Position numbers and translations under genes: made by a program. A model generated the notes under the pieces. It ran no database searches and had not been told where the DNA came from. It was given only the letters and a program-made list of their open reading frames with translations. A DNA stretch of 64,000 nucleotides from Megascapheus bottae (lineage: Eukaryota; Chordata; Mammalia; Rodentia; Geomyidae), in contig JANJXV010000004.1 of NCBI GenBank assembly GCA_024803745.1, forward strand, positions 52,270,358 to 52,334,357. The letters run 5' to 3'. Positions 1-11,923 of the stretch are shown here, piece after piece. How positions within the stretch are numbered: position 1 is the stretch's first letter; the number at the start of each line of letters is the position of its first letter.

Positions 1-264
1 CTCCATCATGTATGCTCTAGACTACATTAGCTTCCTTATTGATTTTCTAGGTTCTATCTCTGACTCTTAATTTTACTTTCCATTTGACAGCCATAGTGAT
101 AAGTGCATATCATTTGTCAAACCCTCTTCCTCCATAGATGGGAATCTCCCTATATAACTATGACAAAGCGCATTCACACACCCATCTATGTACATATGTG
201 TGGCTATATTTTGGACTACAGTTTTCTCTCTTCTCTGGCTATTCCTCCACCCACTCTGTCATGA

Positions 265-453
265 GTCTTGACCTAACCTGAACTCTGGGCCTGGGCACTG
301 TCCCTGAACTCTTCAGCTCAAGGCTTGGTGATTTACAGGAGATAAGAGTCTCTTGGCCTTTCATGCCCCAGGCTGACCTTGAACTTCAGTCCTCAGATCT
401 GAGCCTCCTGAGTAGCTAGGATTATAGGTGTGAGTCACGGGTGAGCCCTGGCT
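265..453 (-). mobile_element. B1-Geo dimeric SINE, antisense
   Basis: Read on the minus strand this starts with a 7SL/B1-like left monomer (tail half 'gtgagtcac' and 'cctgagtagctagga' on the plus strand) and continues into the tRNA-like Geo right monomer. Part of the right monomer is missing near 337, where the plus strand jumps from the Geo end straight to the linker. No clear target-site duplication is seen, so this is an older, decayed copy. Confidence 0.8.
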
Positions 454-790
454 CTCAGGCTCTTTTCTGTGAGCATGTGGGCTTCTTGGTGTTCTGGAAA
501 AGCAACTCATGCCCAACTCAGAAGACTTCAGCTCTTTGTAAAACAGTCAAAAATTGTTCTCCTACCTTTGTTTCTCCTCTTTTCTCAATCTCTACCCAAA
601 TGACTCACAATGGACAACTTTTCCTTGAGAAGCTGTATTAAACAAAAGCAACCATACTTTGTTTCTTGTTTTATCTATCTTGACTGATATTGGCTGACTG
701 ATTGAATATATAACGATTTATTCATGTGTTGTTTCCTCTAATGGTGGCTCAGAGAAGTCAGAATGCAATTTTTATATTGCTAATTTTCAT
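454..790. other. unique non-coding stretch
   Basis: No repeat family, gene or RNA signal is recognised here. A 66-codon ORF beginning at 441 runs out of the preceding SINE and has no protein-like features. Confidence 0.5.
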
Positions 791-1008
791 GGCCAGGAGT
801 TTGGCCTAGTGGTAGAGTGCTTGCCTAGCATGGATGGAGACCTGGGTTCAATTCCTCAGTACTACATACATAGAAAAAAAAAAAACAGAAGTGGTGCTGT
901 GGCTCAAGTGGTGGAGCTCTAGCCTTGAAAAAAATCCAGGAACAGTGCTCAGGCCCTGAGCTCAAGTCCAGGATTGGCAAAATAAATAAATAAATAAATA
1001 AATAAATA
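791..1008 (+). mobile_element. IDL-Geo dimeric SINE with (AAAT)n tail
   Basis: The ID-like left monomer shows the A-box stretch 'tggcctagtggtag' and the B-box 'gggttcaattcc'. The Geo monomer follows ('gtggctcaagtggtggag' to 'ctcaagtccaggattggca'). The tail has become an (AAAT)n run at 980-1008. An A-run separates the monomers at about 873-886. No flanking duplication is obvious. Confidence 0.92.
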
Positions 1009-1824
1009 GAGTTTTAAACATATATTGAAAGAATGTCTTATAGAAACAGCATAGAAGTTCACACACCTAGTTGATTATGAAATCAATATGAGGAATTCAA
1101 GATATGGGTGGTTGGATGGATACATAGCTAGCTAGTTAGATACCTAGATAGCTAACTATATAGATTGATTGATTCCTAGTCCTGATTTTTCAACCTGTTA
1201 AACCAGATTTTGTGAGATAAGAGCCACAAAATTCTGAGACTATGATGAGTATGAAACTTAAGGACTATGAAACATCACAACTAGTTTTCTGAACTCCTGG
1301 GAAATAAGTTTTATGAGCCCTTGAAACAATTTGGGACTAAGTTTGCTAAGAAATTCAAGGTCCATCTATCTATCACTCTCAAGATACTCCCGGACAACTA
1401 TTCCAAAGAGAAATATAGAAATGCTCCTGATTTCTACATGCAAAGAAATAGGAGGAAGGGAAGCCTTTGCCTTAACATCCCAAAAAGAATATGCAGTTTA
1501 TACTCCAAATAGGACTGAGTTGCAGTCATTATCATGGTTGTGAAATGAATGGAATCTTAGAATGGAAGTTAGGAGATAAGAGAACAAATTACATATTATG
1601 GCTTCCATTACATGTGTAAATTGAAATACATTATTGAGATGCTTTAAGTCTTAGTTCTCTCTCTGTAAACTGAGGTCCTTTCTTACTTAAAAGATCATTG
1701 AGTTTCTGGCATTATTGTTACATAAAAAGAAGTACTCCTGAAGGGCTTTTTCCTAAAAAATGACAGGAAAAAGATTTTTCTGTGTGTGGTTATTTTATTA
1801 ATTGTATTAATTGCATTGATCATG
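1009..1824. other. unique non-coding stretch
   Basis: Mostly unique AT-rich DNA. A degenerate tetranucleotide patch made of 'gata', 'gcta' and 'gatt' words lies at about 1100-1175. Overlapping 63- and 70-codon ORFs at 1321-1543 are in different frames and look like chance. Confidence 0.45.
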
Positions 1825-2185
1825 CAAAGGGTATTTCATTGTAATATGTACATAGCTACATATAATGTACTGTGATCAAATTTACCTCTTTTGATTCTTT
1901 ATAAGAATAAGACTTTTGAATGGGCTACATAATTCTAATTCATACCTGACGAAAAGTACTTAGTCCTATTATCTCCTGATCACGTGGTCCTTTTATCTTT
2001 CACATTTCACTCTCCTACCCTAAATTCCCCTTTGGATTCATAGCACTTTTCTTTTCAGGTCTAGATTCTGCATATGAGGGAAAACATAAAATATGTGTTT
2101 CTGAGTCTGGTGTATGTTACTTAGTAATCTTCAGTTCCATCCATTGTCCCACAAATGACATAATATGTTGTCTTTTTCAGGCTTT
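1825..2185 (-). mobile_element. old LINE-1 3' end, antisense, degenerate
   Basis: Plus-strand words such as 'gcatatgagggaaaacat', 'tctgagtctgg' and 'cagttccatccattg', followed by 'caaatgacataat', match the antisense of the 3' UTR and the last ORF2 codons of older mammalian L1 lineages. Divergence is high and the boundaries are soft. Confidence 0.5.
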
Positions 2186-3451
2186 GAGAATTGGTAGTAT
2201 AGATAGTTGGTAGATTAAAAACCCAAATGAATAGAAATAAATACAAATGATCCAGTGTAGTTTCAGTCTCAATTTCTTTTGTTCTGCAACACAGAAAGAG
2301 GGAAGGAGAAGAAAAGGCCAAGTCTATGAAGTGTTTTGCAGTTACTTTGTCATGAATTGGTGAGGTTTTTCTATTACGAAAGAAGCAGCAGTCAGATGAT
2401 ATCCTTATCTGAAGCAGAAAGAAGGAAAAGAGTGTTCAATTTGAGGGTGTTTGAAGTACTGTAATTATAACACCATTTTACTTTAATCCCCCAAATATCC
2501 GTTCTATATCTAAACTCACATAGCACTGAAAATGACTTAACTTTTCTTTTCTCTGGGCAGGCCAGGATAGCAGGAGTGATTTTTCCCAGTGCTCCTACGT
2601 GGCTGTAATATGTACACCTGCATGCAACTAGGTTCTCTTCAAAGAGGTTAAGAAAAGGAAAAGTTTCACAGAGGCTCAGCCAATTTTGCTAAGATTTTAC
2701 TTTCCATGAAAAACAGAATTCCATAGGAGGAAACAGGTTGCTGTTTATTGTCTGCTGAGGGCCTGCCTGAAGAAGTAAAGAAGATGCAAGCTGACCAAGA
2801 ATTACCATGACTTCACTAACATCTCTTGGGAGCCGTGCTCCAAATATCTAGAAATGGGATGGAAAATGAGAAGAGTGAAACACTCATTCACAGGTATGTA
2901 GTATCTTTCATACTGAATGCTTTTTAATGATTCCCTTAGGAGCCTTGTGAAATAAGAGAAGAAATGATTATAAACTCAGTTTGTGAAAGAGGGAATCAAA
3001 GCCCAAGAATCAAGCAATTTGCACAGAAAATAATTGGAGTTAGTGTCCAACCAACATTAAGCTCTAGGAGTTTGTCTTGTTGAAGCCAGAGCTCAGGAAA
3101 ATGAGACCAGGAACCTGGATTTCCAAGGCTTATATCAAAGGACACTAGGACTCAAGCACAATAATTTTAAATGATTGGACAAAACACAGTCTTGGTGCAG
3201 AATAAAGCAAGAAGATCCATAACTAAGATGGCAATTAAGTGGCACTTCACAGAAGATTAAGTTAATTTCAGGGAGCTTATTTCTGCCAGTACATTGGCAT
3301 TTGCTGAACATGTTATGCATTGACAAGAAAGTAGAGATTAGAATCAAGAAGCCTTGATATGCCTGGATTTGTTGCAAAAGAGGAGTGGTTTCCTTGTTCT
3401 GTCTTTACAGGTGTACTTAATATATTGAGATTGCTTTGAAAAGGGCAGGAG
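2186..3451. other. unique non-coding stretch
   Basis: No repeat family or gene is recognised. The 66- and 80-codon minus-strand ORFs at 2121-2321 and 3135-3377 lack recognisable motifs and are treated as chance. Confidence 0.45.
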
Positions 3452-3621
3452 AGGGCTAGTGGCTTAGTGGTAGAGTACTTGCCTAACATGCACGAAGCCC
3501 TGCATTCGATTCCTCACTATCACCTAAACAGAAAAAGACAGAGGTAGTACTTTAGCTCAAGTGAGCAAAAGAAACTCAAGGACAGTGCCAAGGCTCCAAG
3601 ACTGGCAAAAGAAAAAAAAAG
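3452..3621 (+). mobile_element. IDL-Geo SINE, diverged
   Basis: The left monomer keeps 'ggcttagtggtagagta' and a decayed B-box ('gcattcgattcc'). The right monomer is shortened ('agctcaagtgagca' to 'aagactggcaaaag'). It ends in an A-rich tail at 3608-3621. Confidence 0.8.
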
Positions 3622-3639
3622 GAAAGACAGAAAAAGGCA

Positions 3640-3775
3640 GGAGAGGAGATGATGGGCAGTTAAAAGATGGTATGAATTTGATCAAGGTACATTGCACATA
3701 CACATGGAGTAGTCAAAATGAAATCCCCTTGTGCCACTAAAGGATGCAGACTAAAAGAAATATAAAACAAAAAGA
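3640..3775 (+). mobile_element. possible old L1-type 3' tail
   Basis: Words such as 'gatcaaggtacattgcaca' and 'aaatgaaatccccttgt' resemble the 3' terminal region of older rodent L1 lineages. The assignment comes from remembered family features and could not be aligned. Confidence 0.35.
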
Positions 3776-3785
3776 TCAGTTGCCT

Positions 3786-4585
3786 ATTTTTTTTGAAATT
3801 AGTAAAATGGTTTCATGATATTTGCCAGATAGAAGGTGCATTAATTCACATACATTGATACCCTTTCACATGTCTTGATACCCATTACCCTCCCCCCCAC
3901 ACCCCACACCCGTCTTGGTTTTCCCCCCTTCCCTATCAAATTTCAAATAACCAAATACAAATAAATTCAATATATCAGATAACAAAGTGAGATACTGTAA
4001 CAATATGAGATACCCAAGGGACAGCAAAGGAGATGAGAGACAACATAGTACATTAAGGACAACAATCATTCGTTATATGGCTTTTGTTTCAATATCCTGG
4101 AGGTCCTTTCAATTAGCTTCATACTATATGGCCTTATGTATCAAGATTTTGCTCTATTGCAGATCTCTGCTAGTAGAGCCCAAGGTTTCTACTGATTATG
4201 ACAAATGAGGGAAACCATTGAGCCTAAGTTCCTTTGAGTCTGGCTTACTTCACTTAATACTATTTTTTCTAAGTCTTTCCATTTCCTAACAAATGGGGTG
4301 ATATCATTCTTTCTGACAGCAGCATAGAATTCCATTGTGTACAAATACCACAACTTGTTGATCCACTCATCAACTGAGGGAGATCTAGGTTGGTGCCATA
4401 TCTTTGCTATGGTAAATAGTGCTGCAATGAACATTGTTGTGCTAGTGGATTTAGTATGCCCTTGTTTCTGGATGGTTGGATAAATGCCAAGTAGTGGAAT
4501 TGCTGGGTCATAGGGGAGTTCTATGTTTAGCCTTTTGAGGCACTGCCACACTGCTTTCCATATTTTTTGAGAAGCTAAGTTTGTT
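3786..4585 (-). mobile_element. 5'-truncated LINE-1 3' end, antisense
   Basis: The plus strand starts with a T-run (the reverse of the poly-A tail), passes through a pyrimidine-rich tract (the complement of the G-rich polypurine tract typical of L1 3' UTRs) and then the ORF2 C-terminal codons. It shares 'tggcttacttcacttaata' and 'cattgctatggtaaatagt'-type words with the copies at 4645, 37640 and 53622. The 5' truncation point is near 4585. Confidence 0.9.
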
Positions 4586-4773
4586 TGAATGAATAAAAAC
4601 ATCTGATTATTTTCAGTTCTATTGATAAAAAGTTTCTGTTTCTTTTCTTCTGTATTGCTGGGGTGATGTATAGAGTTACATTTAAGTTTATCAGGTAGTA
4701 GGTACATTATTTTTTGAACACTGATGCCCCTTCCCATGCTTTTTTCCCACTTTGCCTCCCCAACCCCTCCCAA
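4189..4773 (-). pseudogene. LINE-1 ORF2 C-terminal remnant, 194 open codons
   Basis: This minus-strand reading frame is the longest one with recognisable protein similarity. Residues about 65-194 match the C-terminal end of L1 ORF2p, the segment after the reverse transcriptase: a 'DPAIPLLGIYP' motif near residues 88-98, then 'FIAALFTIAKIW' and 'LWYLYTMEFYAAV', ending at the native stop. Residues 1-64 are not protein-derived. They are a read-through of the neighbouring L1 copy's 3' UTR (4645-4773) and the short spacer between the two copies. The endonuclease, the reverse transcriptase and the cysteine-rich region are absent, so this cannot encode a working retrotransposition protein. It is an open remnant, not a gene. 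Confidence 0.88.
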
Positions 4774-5645
4774 TCATCTTGTTTTCCCCATTTCCTTCTC
4801 TATTTCAAATAAACAAATACGCATATATACAATACACCAGGTACCAAAGAAAGATACAGTATCAACAGGGGATAAACTATAAATTGGGAAAAAAGAAAAA
4901 AAATCTTCACATAGTACATTTAAAACAACAAACATAAGGATAAACATCTTGTTTGCACATCCTGAAGTTCATTTCACTACTTAGCCTTGTTCTATGTGGC
5001 CATATGCACATGGCTTTTGAGCTATGGTGATCCTCTACTAGGACAATCCTAAACCATACTAATTATTACAAATGAAGGAAACTATGGAGCCTATGTTCCT
5101 TTGGTTCTGGCTTACTTCACTTAATATAATTTTTTTCCAAGTCTTTCCATTTCCTTACAAATGGGATGATGTCATTCTTTCTGATGGCAGCATAGAATTC
5201 CATTGTGTGTAAATACCACCTCTTTATCCATTAACCTACTGAGGGGCATCTGGGTTAATTCCATATGTTAGCTATGGTAAATAATGCTGCAATGACCTTG
5301 TTTCTGGACGATTGGGTAAATGCCCAAGAGTGGAATTGCTGGGTCATAGGGGTGCTCTATGTTTATCATTTTGAGGAACCACCATACAGCATTCTAGAAT
5401 AGCTGGACAAGTTTACATTCCCACCAAGTTTACATTCCCTTCCAGCCACATCCCTTCTAACATCTGTTGTTAATAGATTTCTTGATAATGGCTGTTCAAA
5501 CTGAAGCGAGATAGAATCTCAAAATTGCTTTGATTTGCATTTATTTTATGGCCAGAGATGTTGAGCATTTCTGTATATATTTATTGACCTTTTGTACTTC
5601 CTTTTCAGAGAAGTTGCTTTTTCTGCTAAGTAGAAGAATTTCTTT
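4645..5645 (-). mobile_element. second 5'-truncated LINE-1 3' end, antisense, in tandem
   Basis: It repeats the layout of the copy just before it in the same orientation: 3' UTR, pyrimidine tract at about 4728-4800, and ORF2 C-terminal codons. It extends further into ORF2, with words such as 'tttacattcccaccaa' (the HCWW-type cysteine/histidine region) and 'ttgatttgcattt'. Frameshifts and stops break ORF2. A short internal duplication of 'aagtttacattcc' lies near 5408-5436. Confidence 0.9.
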
Positions 5646-5660
5646 AAAGACCAAATGAAG

Positions 5661-5911
5661 CCATATGCAGCAGCTTATGGCATAATTCTAGCTACTCAGG
5701 AGGCTGAGATTTTAAGATTACAGTTCAAAGCCAGCCCAGGCACTAATGTCCATGAAACTCTTATCTCCAATTAACCACCAGGAAAAAAAAAATAGAAGTG
5801 GCACTGTGGCTCACGGGGTAGGGTGGTAGCCTTGAGCTGAATTGTTCAAGAACAATACCCAGGCCCAGAGTTCAAACCCCATGACTGACCAAAAACAAAC
5901 AAACAAACAAA
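5661..5911 (+). mobile_element. B1-Geo dimeric SINE with (CAAA)n tail
   Basis: The left B1-like monomer ('ctactcaggaggctgag', 'ccagcccaggcac') joins through 'atctccaattaaccacca' to the tRNA-like right monomer ('tggctcacggggtagg', 'gagttcaaacccc'). The tail has become (CAAA)n at about 5888-5911. Confidence 0.9.
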
Positions 5912-6009
5912 CTATGTGAATATATTGTAAAATCTTCTAATTCTATACATGGTAGGCTTTTACCATGAGCAAAAATATCTTCATCAAGTCTGCTCTTGGC
6001 CTGGAGTGG

Positions 6010-6204
6010 GGTCCGGGAGTTTGGCCTAGTGGTAGAGTGCTTGCCTAGCATGGACAAAGACGCGGGTTCAATTCCTCGGTACCCGACATACATAGCAAAA
6101 AGCCAGAAATGGTGCTGAGGCTCAAGTGGTAGAGCTCTTGCCTTGAGAAAGCCCAAGGACAGTGCTCAAGCCCTGAGCCCAAGCCCAGGAATGGCAAAAA
6201 AAAA
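6010..6204 (+). mobile_element. IDL-Geo SINE, near consensus
   Basis: Full-length copy with A-box 'tggcctagtggtagag', B-box 'gggttcaattcc', Geo monomer and A tail. It lies about 100 bp downstream of a B1-Geo copy in the same orientation. A minus-strand ORF across it (5872-6156) is a read-through of the SINE. Confidence 0.92.
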
Positions 6205-8623
6205 TTCTAAATACACACTTAAAGAACTGTGGGTCAAAGATAGTTTTACCTGTGTTCAATCCTGGCTCCACTGTGGAGCTATAAGCCTTAGGCAATTAAG
6301 TCTTAGTATTCATAGCAATTAAGTAGAGACAATGTTTGAATGGATTTGTTGTTTGGCTATTTTCCTAAAAATTAAATGAAATAATATGTGTAAAGTAATT
6401 ATTAGTACAATAACTAGTGAAAAGCTAATTGGCTCCACAAAGATTAGCATTACAATAGAGCACTTTGACTTTTGCCAACAAATTACATAAACTTAATAAT
6501 CTAAAACAGAGCAGCTCAACTAACTTACAGTTCAGCAGATTAGAAAGATGACATAGCTTGAGCTAAAATCAAGCTGTCTGCATGGCTACACTCTTTTACT
6601 GAAACACTAAGGGAGTGCATTTCTTTTCCATTTTGAGCTTCTAAAAGCGTATGGCCCTTTTCGTATTCAAACCAGTATTGTTACAATTCCATGCCTTTCT
6701 CCTGTATTCATGATTCCCTTTTATCCTCTCCATCCTTTTTTTTCCTTCATTTTTTTAAGGATCCTGATGACTGAGGATCTAGCACATGTGTCTACTGGCT
6801 GATAGGCATGATCAACTAAAAAATGACCCCTTCAAATTATGACTACATCAAATCTTTGATAACTGCAAATGCTACATTAGTGCTACCTCCACATGCCCCA
6901 CCAAAAAGGTTTTGAATGTGTGATTCAATTACAAATAAAGGATCTTGAAATGAAAATATCTTGGGTTATCTGTATTCATCCTAATTACAGCTACAATTTC
7001 CTTATAAAAATGAGGAAGCGGTAATTATGTACATAGAGGAGGAGAAAGCCCAGGTAACCATGGAAATGGAAATGACAGGGCCACCAACCAATGAGTGCTG
7101 GCAGCCACCAGAAAGAAGCTGAAGAGACAAGTGAACTGATTCTTCACAACAATTTGAAAAGAATGAAGGACTGCTGACACTTAGAGTTCACATTGAAACT
7201 GATTGCAGAGTTCTGGCCTTTGAAATGGAGAATATACATTGATGTTGTTTTATACTGCCAAATTCATAATAAATTCTTATAGGAGCCATAATTTCATTTG
7301 TAGCCTTATGAGGCTTTTGAAATGTCATATCACGTAGTCAAAGGTTTCCGCTAGTAGTACATGGGAAACTTTGGGGGTTACTGTTCTTTCTTTACTCTTT
7401 AACCCATCATCTACCTAATCAAACTACATTGTATTCAGTCCCTTCCCTTTAAACTTACAGCTCAGTGGTCTAGAATATATAGTAGTTCATTCTGCTGTAG
7501 TCTCTCAATATCATTATAAATAAATATTATATATAAATTTATATATAATTACAAATATATATATAGATATTCAATATTGTCTAGATGTGTGAGCCTGGGA
7601 GTTCACCGACCTAAGTTCCTCTCCAATGAAGTCAGCCTAATATGGTAGGTATAATTCATAAAATAATCAACTGATTAAACAATATTGAAAATACAACATG
7701 CTAACTGACTTATACATGGAAAACCCTCAATAATGTGATATAATATGCTTTTCCTCACTCTCATCAAAATCATTAAATAGTAATAGAGGAAGCATGGTTG
7801 TATTGTGTAACTATTACAAAACAATAGTATTATCCTTCTGTGATTATATGAAGTAATGCTTTGGTGTAAGGTCACTGGGCAACTTGGTGCTGCTCTTACT
7901 TAGAGGACTTAGATGGCATAGCCCAGTTCAGCCAGCCTAATGGTTCAAGTTAGCCTAAGTCTGTATACAGCCAGATCCAGTTACCCACCAAGTATCTTGT
8001 CTTTACCTTTACAGAAAATTTCCAGGATTCTTTACCATAGTAGTTTCATGCCTATGTTCAAACCTCCCACATGCTTCCTTTTGCCATATTCTATTTATCA
8101 AACAAATCTCAAGGCAAATTGGAGTTCAAAAGACTGGCAAGATACATTCTCCTTTGCAGATGAGAGAAAACATTAGTTTTCTGAGAAATCTTTGTTAAGT
8201 TTGAAGATAAATTTGGGGCAATACCTGTAATTTATCACAAAGGATTTGCAAAGAGGTTCTTGGATTTGAAATTTAGCAAATATTCGACCTCGGGAAAGCA
8301 TCAGGAACTTGGTTGGTGTAAGACCTATCAGGGCTTATTATGTAGTATATACATATATACATGTATATATACACATATATATTGGTAGAATCTGGAAATC
8401 CCAAGAGAGTTTAAGATATGCTTTCTCTCCTCAGGAATTTAGTTAATAAAATCAGAGCCATATTACTATTGGTATTTCTTAAGAATTGGTAAGAGGATGA
8501 AATAGGTATTGTACAGAAACTGTTTATAACATGATGCTGGGAAGTACATACCATACAGTCCTCACATAGTAAATAAGAATTATTTATTATTTCATTTCAT
8601 GAAAGTGACCACTTAGAACAATG
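6205..8623. other. repeat-poor unique block
   Basis: About 2.4 kb without a recognised SINE or L1. Small AT-rich simple patches lie at about 7510-7568 and 8341-8385. Short ORFs at 7675-7875 and 7940-8176 are unremarkable. No gene or RNA signal is seen. Confidence 0.5.
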
Positions 8624-9065
8624 TGTATTAGTCTACTTGGCTGTCATAACAGCAATGCATAGACAGCATGGCTTAACCAAGATGAATTTGTTCCTCATAG
8701 TTTGAGAATCTGGGAAATCCAGGATCAAGGACCCTGTAAGTAGATGCCATTTTAACCTATTCTCATAACTTCTAAGTAGATGTCTAGATTTGTCTCATTT
8801 TGTACTCATGTCCCTTTCTTTCTGTGTACACAGGGAGAATGGGAAGGGGTAAGAAAAAGAGAGAAACAGAAACAGAGAGAATTTCTTTACTATTCTGGCA
8901 TCTCTTCTCATAACTGCATTAATCCAAACACAAAGGCCTCACCACTTAGGATTTCATCTAAACCAAACCAGCTTCTAGAAGCTGTCATCTTCAAACACCA
9001 TGACAATTACATCTGGGAGTTTTCAACATAGGAATTTTGCAGGAGCACAACGTTCAGTCTACAAT
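8624..9065 (-). mobile_element. MaLR-like solo LTR relic, antisense
   Basis: The start 'gtgtattagtctacttgg', the internal 'aaatccaggatcaagg', the motif 'aggcctcaccact' and the ending 'ttcaacataggaattttg' fit the reversed pattern of mammalian MaLR-type LTRs. No internal retroviral sequence or coding remnant is present. It is strongly decayed. An 83-codon plus-strand ORF inside it (8780-9031) is incidental. Confidence 0.55.
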
Positions 9066-9717
9066 ACCACCCAACGCCTTTCATCTTTCAGATCCAGAGG
9101 GTAAAAAGCTTGGAAGCACTTAGTTTTATGGCCTGGAATTGATTTCATTGCATTGAATGAGAGCCATCTTTAAGTAAACATTTATAATCAGAACTAGAAG
9201 TGTGCAGTGGCCCTCAGGTTTGTTCTGTAAACACAATAGCATGCATAGGGTACAATTACCAGAGCTGGAAACACATAATGCACCAATTCACTCTTAAACA
9301 AGGACAGGTGTTTAAATGCCTTTCACTGTCCAGGGAGTGGCAAAGCCAGGATAATAACTTCAGTCTCAGACACAGCTTACTTTTTTGTTCAAAGGCTTAT
9401 TGCAAATCCTACGTGTCAGAACCAAGCTGTATGAAAAGAGAAGGGAACTAGGAGTCCCAGCACCTGGCTTATAGACCTAGCATTAGCGCTAACAAGCTCT
9501 GTGACCCAAAATAAGCTATTTAACCTCACATAACCTCGGCCTCTTGATGCACAATGAAATGGAAGGATTGTTCAGTGTTGGTGTATTGTGTTCCCTAGTA
9601 TGAAAGAGTGCCTGCCATACACCCATGGCAGGAATGGGAGATGTGGAGCTGGGGAGCCCTCAATATGTACTGCTCACTTGGCAAAGCCTCAGTTCAGTCA
9701 TTTTAATAAATAAACCT
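9066..9717. other. unique non-coding stretch
   Basis: No repeat family or gene recognised. An 83-codon ORF at 9200-9451 has no recognisable domain. Confidence 0.45.
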
Positions 9718-9975
9718 AGCTGGGTGCCAGTGGCTCATATCTGAAATCCTAGCCACTCAGGAGGCTGAGATCTGAGAATCTCGGTTCAAAGCCAACCCAG
9801 GCATGAAAGTCCATGAGACTCTTATCTCCAGTTAACCACCAGAAAACCAGAAGTGGCACTTTGGCACAAGGGGTAGAGCGATAGCCTTGATCTGAAGAGT
9901 TCAGGGCCAGTGCCTAGATCCAGAGTCCAAGTCCCAGGACTGACCAAAAGAAAAAAAAAGGAAAAGAAAAAGAAA
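9718..9975 (+). mobile_element. B1-Geo dimeric SINE, full length
   Basis: The left monomer starts 'gctgggtgccagtggctca', close to the 7SL/B1 start. The linker is 'atctccagttaaccacc'. The right monomer runs from 'agaagtggcactttggca' to 'caggactgaccaaaa'. The A-rich tail carries G interruptions. Confidence 0.92.
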
Positions 9976-11923
9976 CCTTTGGAAGAAAGATTGAAGCACA
10001 TGCATAAAAGTCAACAACATTGGAGAGCGTAAAATGTTAAAGAACTTCCAAATAAACATTGGATCTTGTTAAAATTCACATTTTGACTCAAAAATCTACC
10101 ACGGGTATTTCTATGAAGGTCCTCCGTCTTACTAATAATGCCTGCCCCTAAATTTCATTCTGCACACTACGGGATTAGATTATGATATGAATCTTTAATT
10201 CGCCAATTTCCATTTAGTGAAGTAAAATACTTGTAGTTTGGGAAAATGCAGATAAAATAAAAGAGGCAAATGAAGCTTTGCAATCCTATGGGTATTTCCA
10301 CAGATCTACATGCAAAAATAAATGCATTTCTTCAGCAAAGGGCAGCTCTGAAATTACATTTAGAGAGACAGGTACACCTAGATTGGCTTAGGTGAAGTTT
10401 GTAGGGGCCTTAACCTTCGTGTGGAATTCAAAGCAAATCTCTTGGAAGGTTCAGTGCCATTCTATTACCTTTTCCATTGTTCTTTTCATTTTCTCCCTCC
10501 CCTGTACGCAAGTTTCCAGGTGAGATGGGAAATAGAAGGACCAAAATACCAATAATAAGAAAAGATTTTCTTGCAGTATTTGCAGTCCAGCTGGAATTGG
10601 GAAGTAACAAAAAGAATCTCACAAGCAAAGCAAATCTTGAGGCCATCCAATTTGCAGGGCCCCAAGTGGCTGACTAAGAACCTAATGGGGAGGATATCTA
10701 AAGTTTCAGGCCTCTAAAGACTTCCCATCACTCATTTCCATACCAGAAAATTTCTAGTCCCCACAGTTGTGGTTTCCCCCAACTAAGTTGGGTAATTAGC
10801 TTGCTATCTGCCCGGTCAGGGAACCTGTCTTAGTGCTATTACATTCAGAGGCCCCAACCTCCTTGATAAACCATATTATTAGAGCTTGCCAAGATAATCC
10901 GGAGACAACTCTTGTCAGAAAAGCCACATGAAAACTGCAAAAATGAATTAAATTACATTCTGGAGACTAAAGAATAAATTGGAAAAGAGGCAATTTCTTA
11001 TTCAAGAAGCCTTCTTTCCAGTTCTTTGGGAATGTAAACACACAGCTCTCTGCAGAGGCTGGGTCACCCACTGCCTGGGGAAAGCAGCTTGAATTTTATT
11101 ACCTTGGTGATCCCTGGCAGCAGAACACACTTCAGGGGGCCCAGACCCTGCTCCTTTTTACTTTGTCTCATGTGCTACTTCTAGCTCTCATAACATTTTA
11201 ATTAAATTTGGGCTTGTCTTTCTCTCTCACCTGACTCTTTGTATCAAAGGAAAGGCTTTTCACATGCTGCCTGGCTAGGGTCCCTGCAATTTTTTTTTTC
11301 CATTCTGAGAGCAAGCTTCTTTGCCATACAAGGAGAGTGGCAATTAAATCAAAGCAGAGGTAACCTGCAGCTTCAAGAAGAGATAGCTGCACATAACTTC
11401 AATGTGACTTATACATAAAGGTAATGAATTCTATAATGCAAATTTACATACAGGTCAAATAAGAAATGGCTTTGCATTTGATAGTACACTGGGTATTAGG
11501 TAGTTGTCACACAATAAATAATTCATCGTGCAGAGTCACTTGCTATGTAAATGGTAGTCTGTGTATATTAACGCGTTTACCACTGAGAATAAAATGGACA
11601 GTTGAGGCCAAATAAATCTCTCTCAGGACATATTACCATTGCTTCTCCCTGGTGAGTTAACCCTTCACTTCTGAGGATGTTAATGGGGATATCAATTGAA
11701 AGGGGCATGGAATTCATCTTGATGAAGTTAGACTTGCAAACAAATAAATGAATAACTTTAATACACCCTGATAGCGTTGGTTTTGATATAGTTCAGGTTA
11801 ATAGAAATGCCTTACAAATCAATACAACAAAGAACCATAAGAATTCAGGAAAATAACAAAGATTGGTGTTTTTAGAAAGAGACTTTTTATTTTCTTTAAA
11901 TTCACGCACTCGTGTGTGCATGG

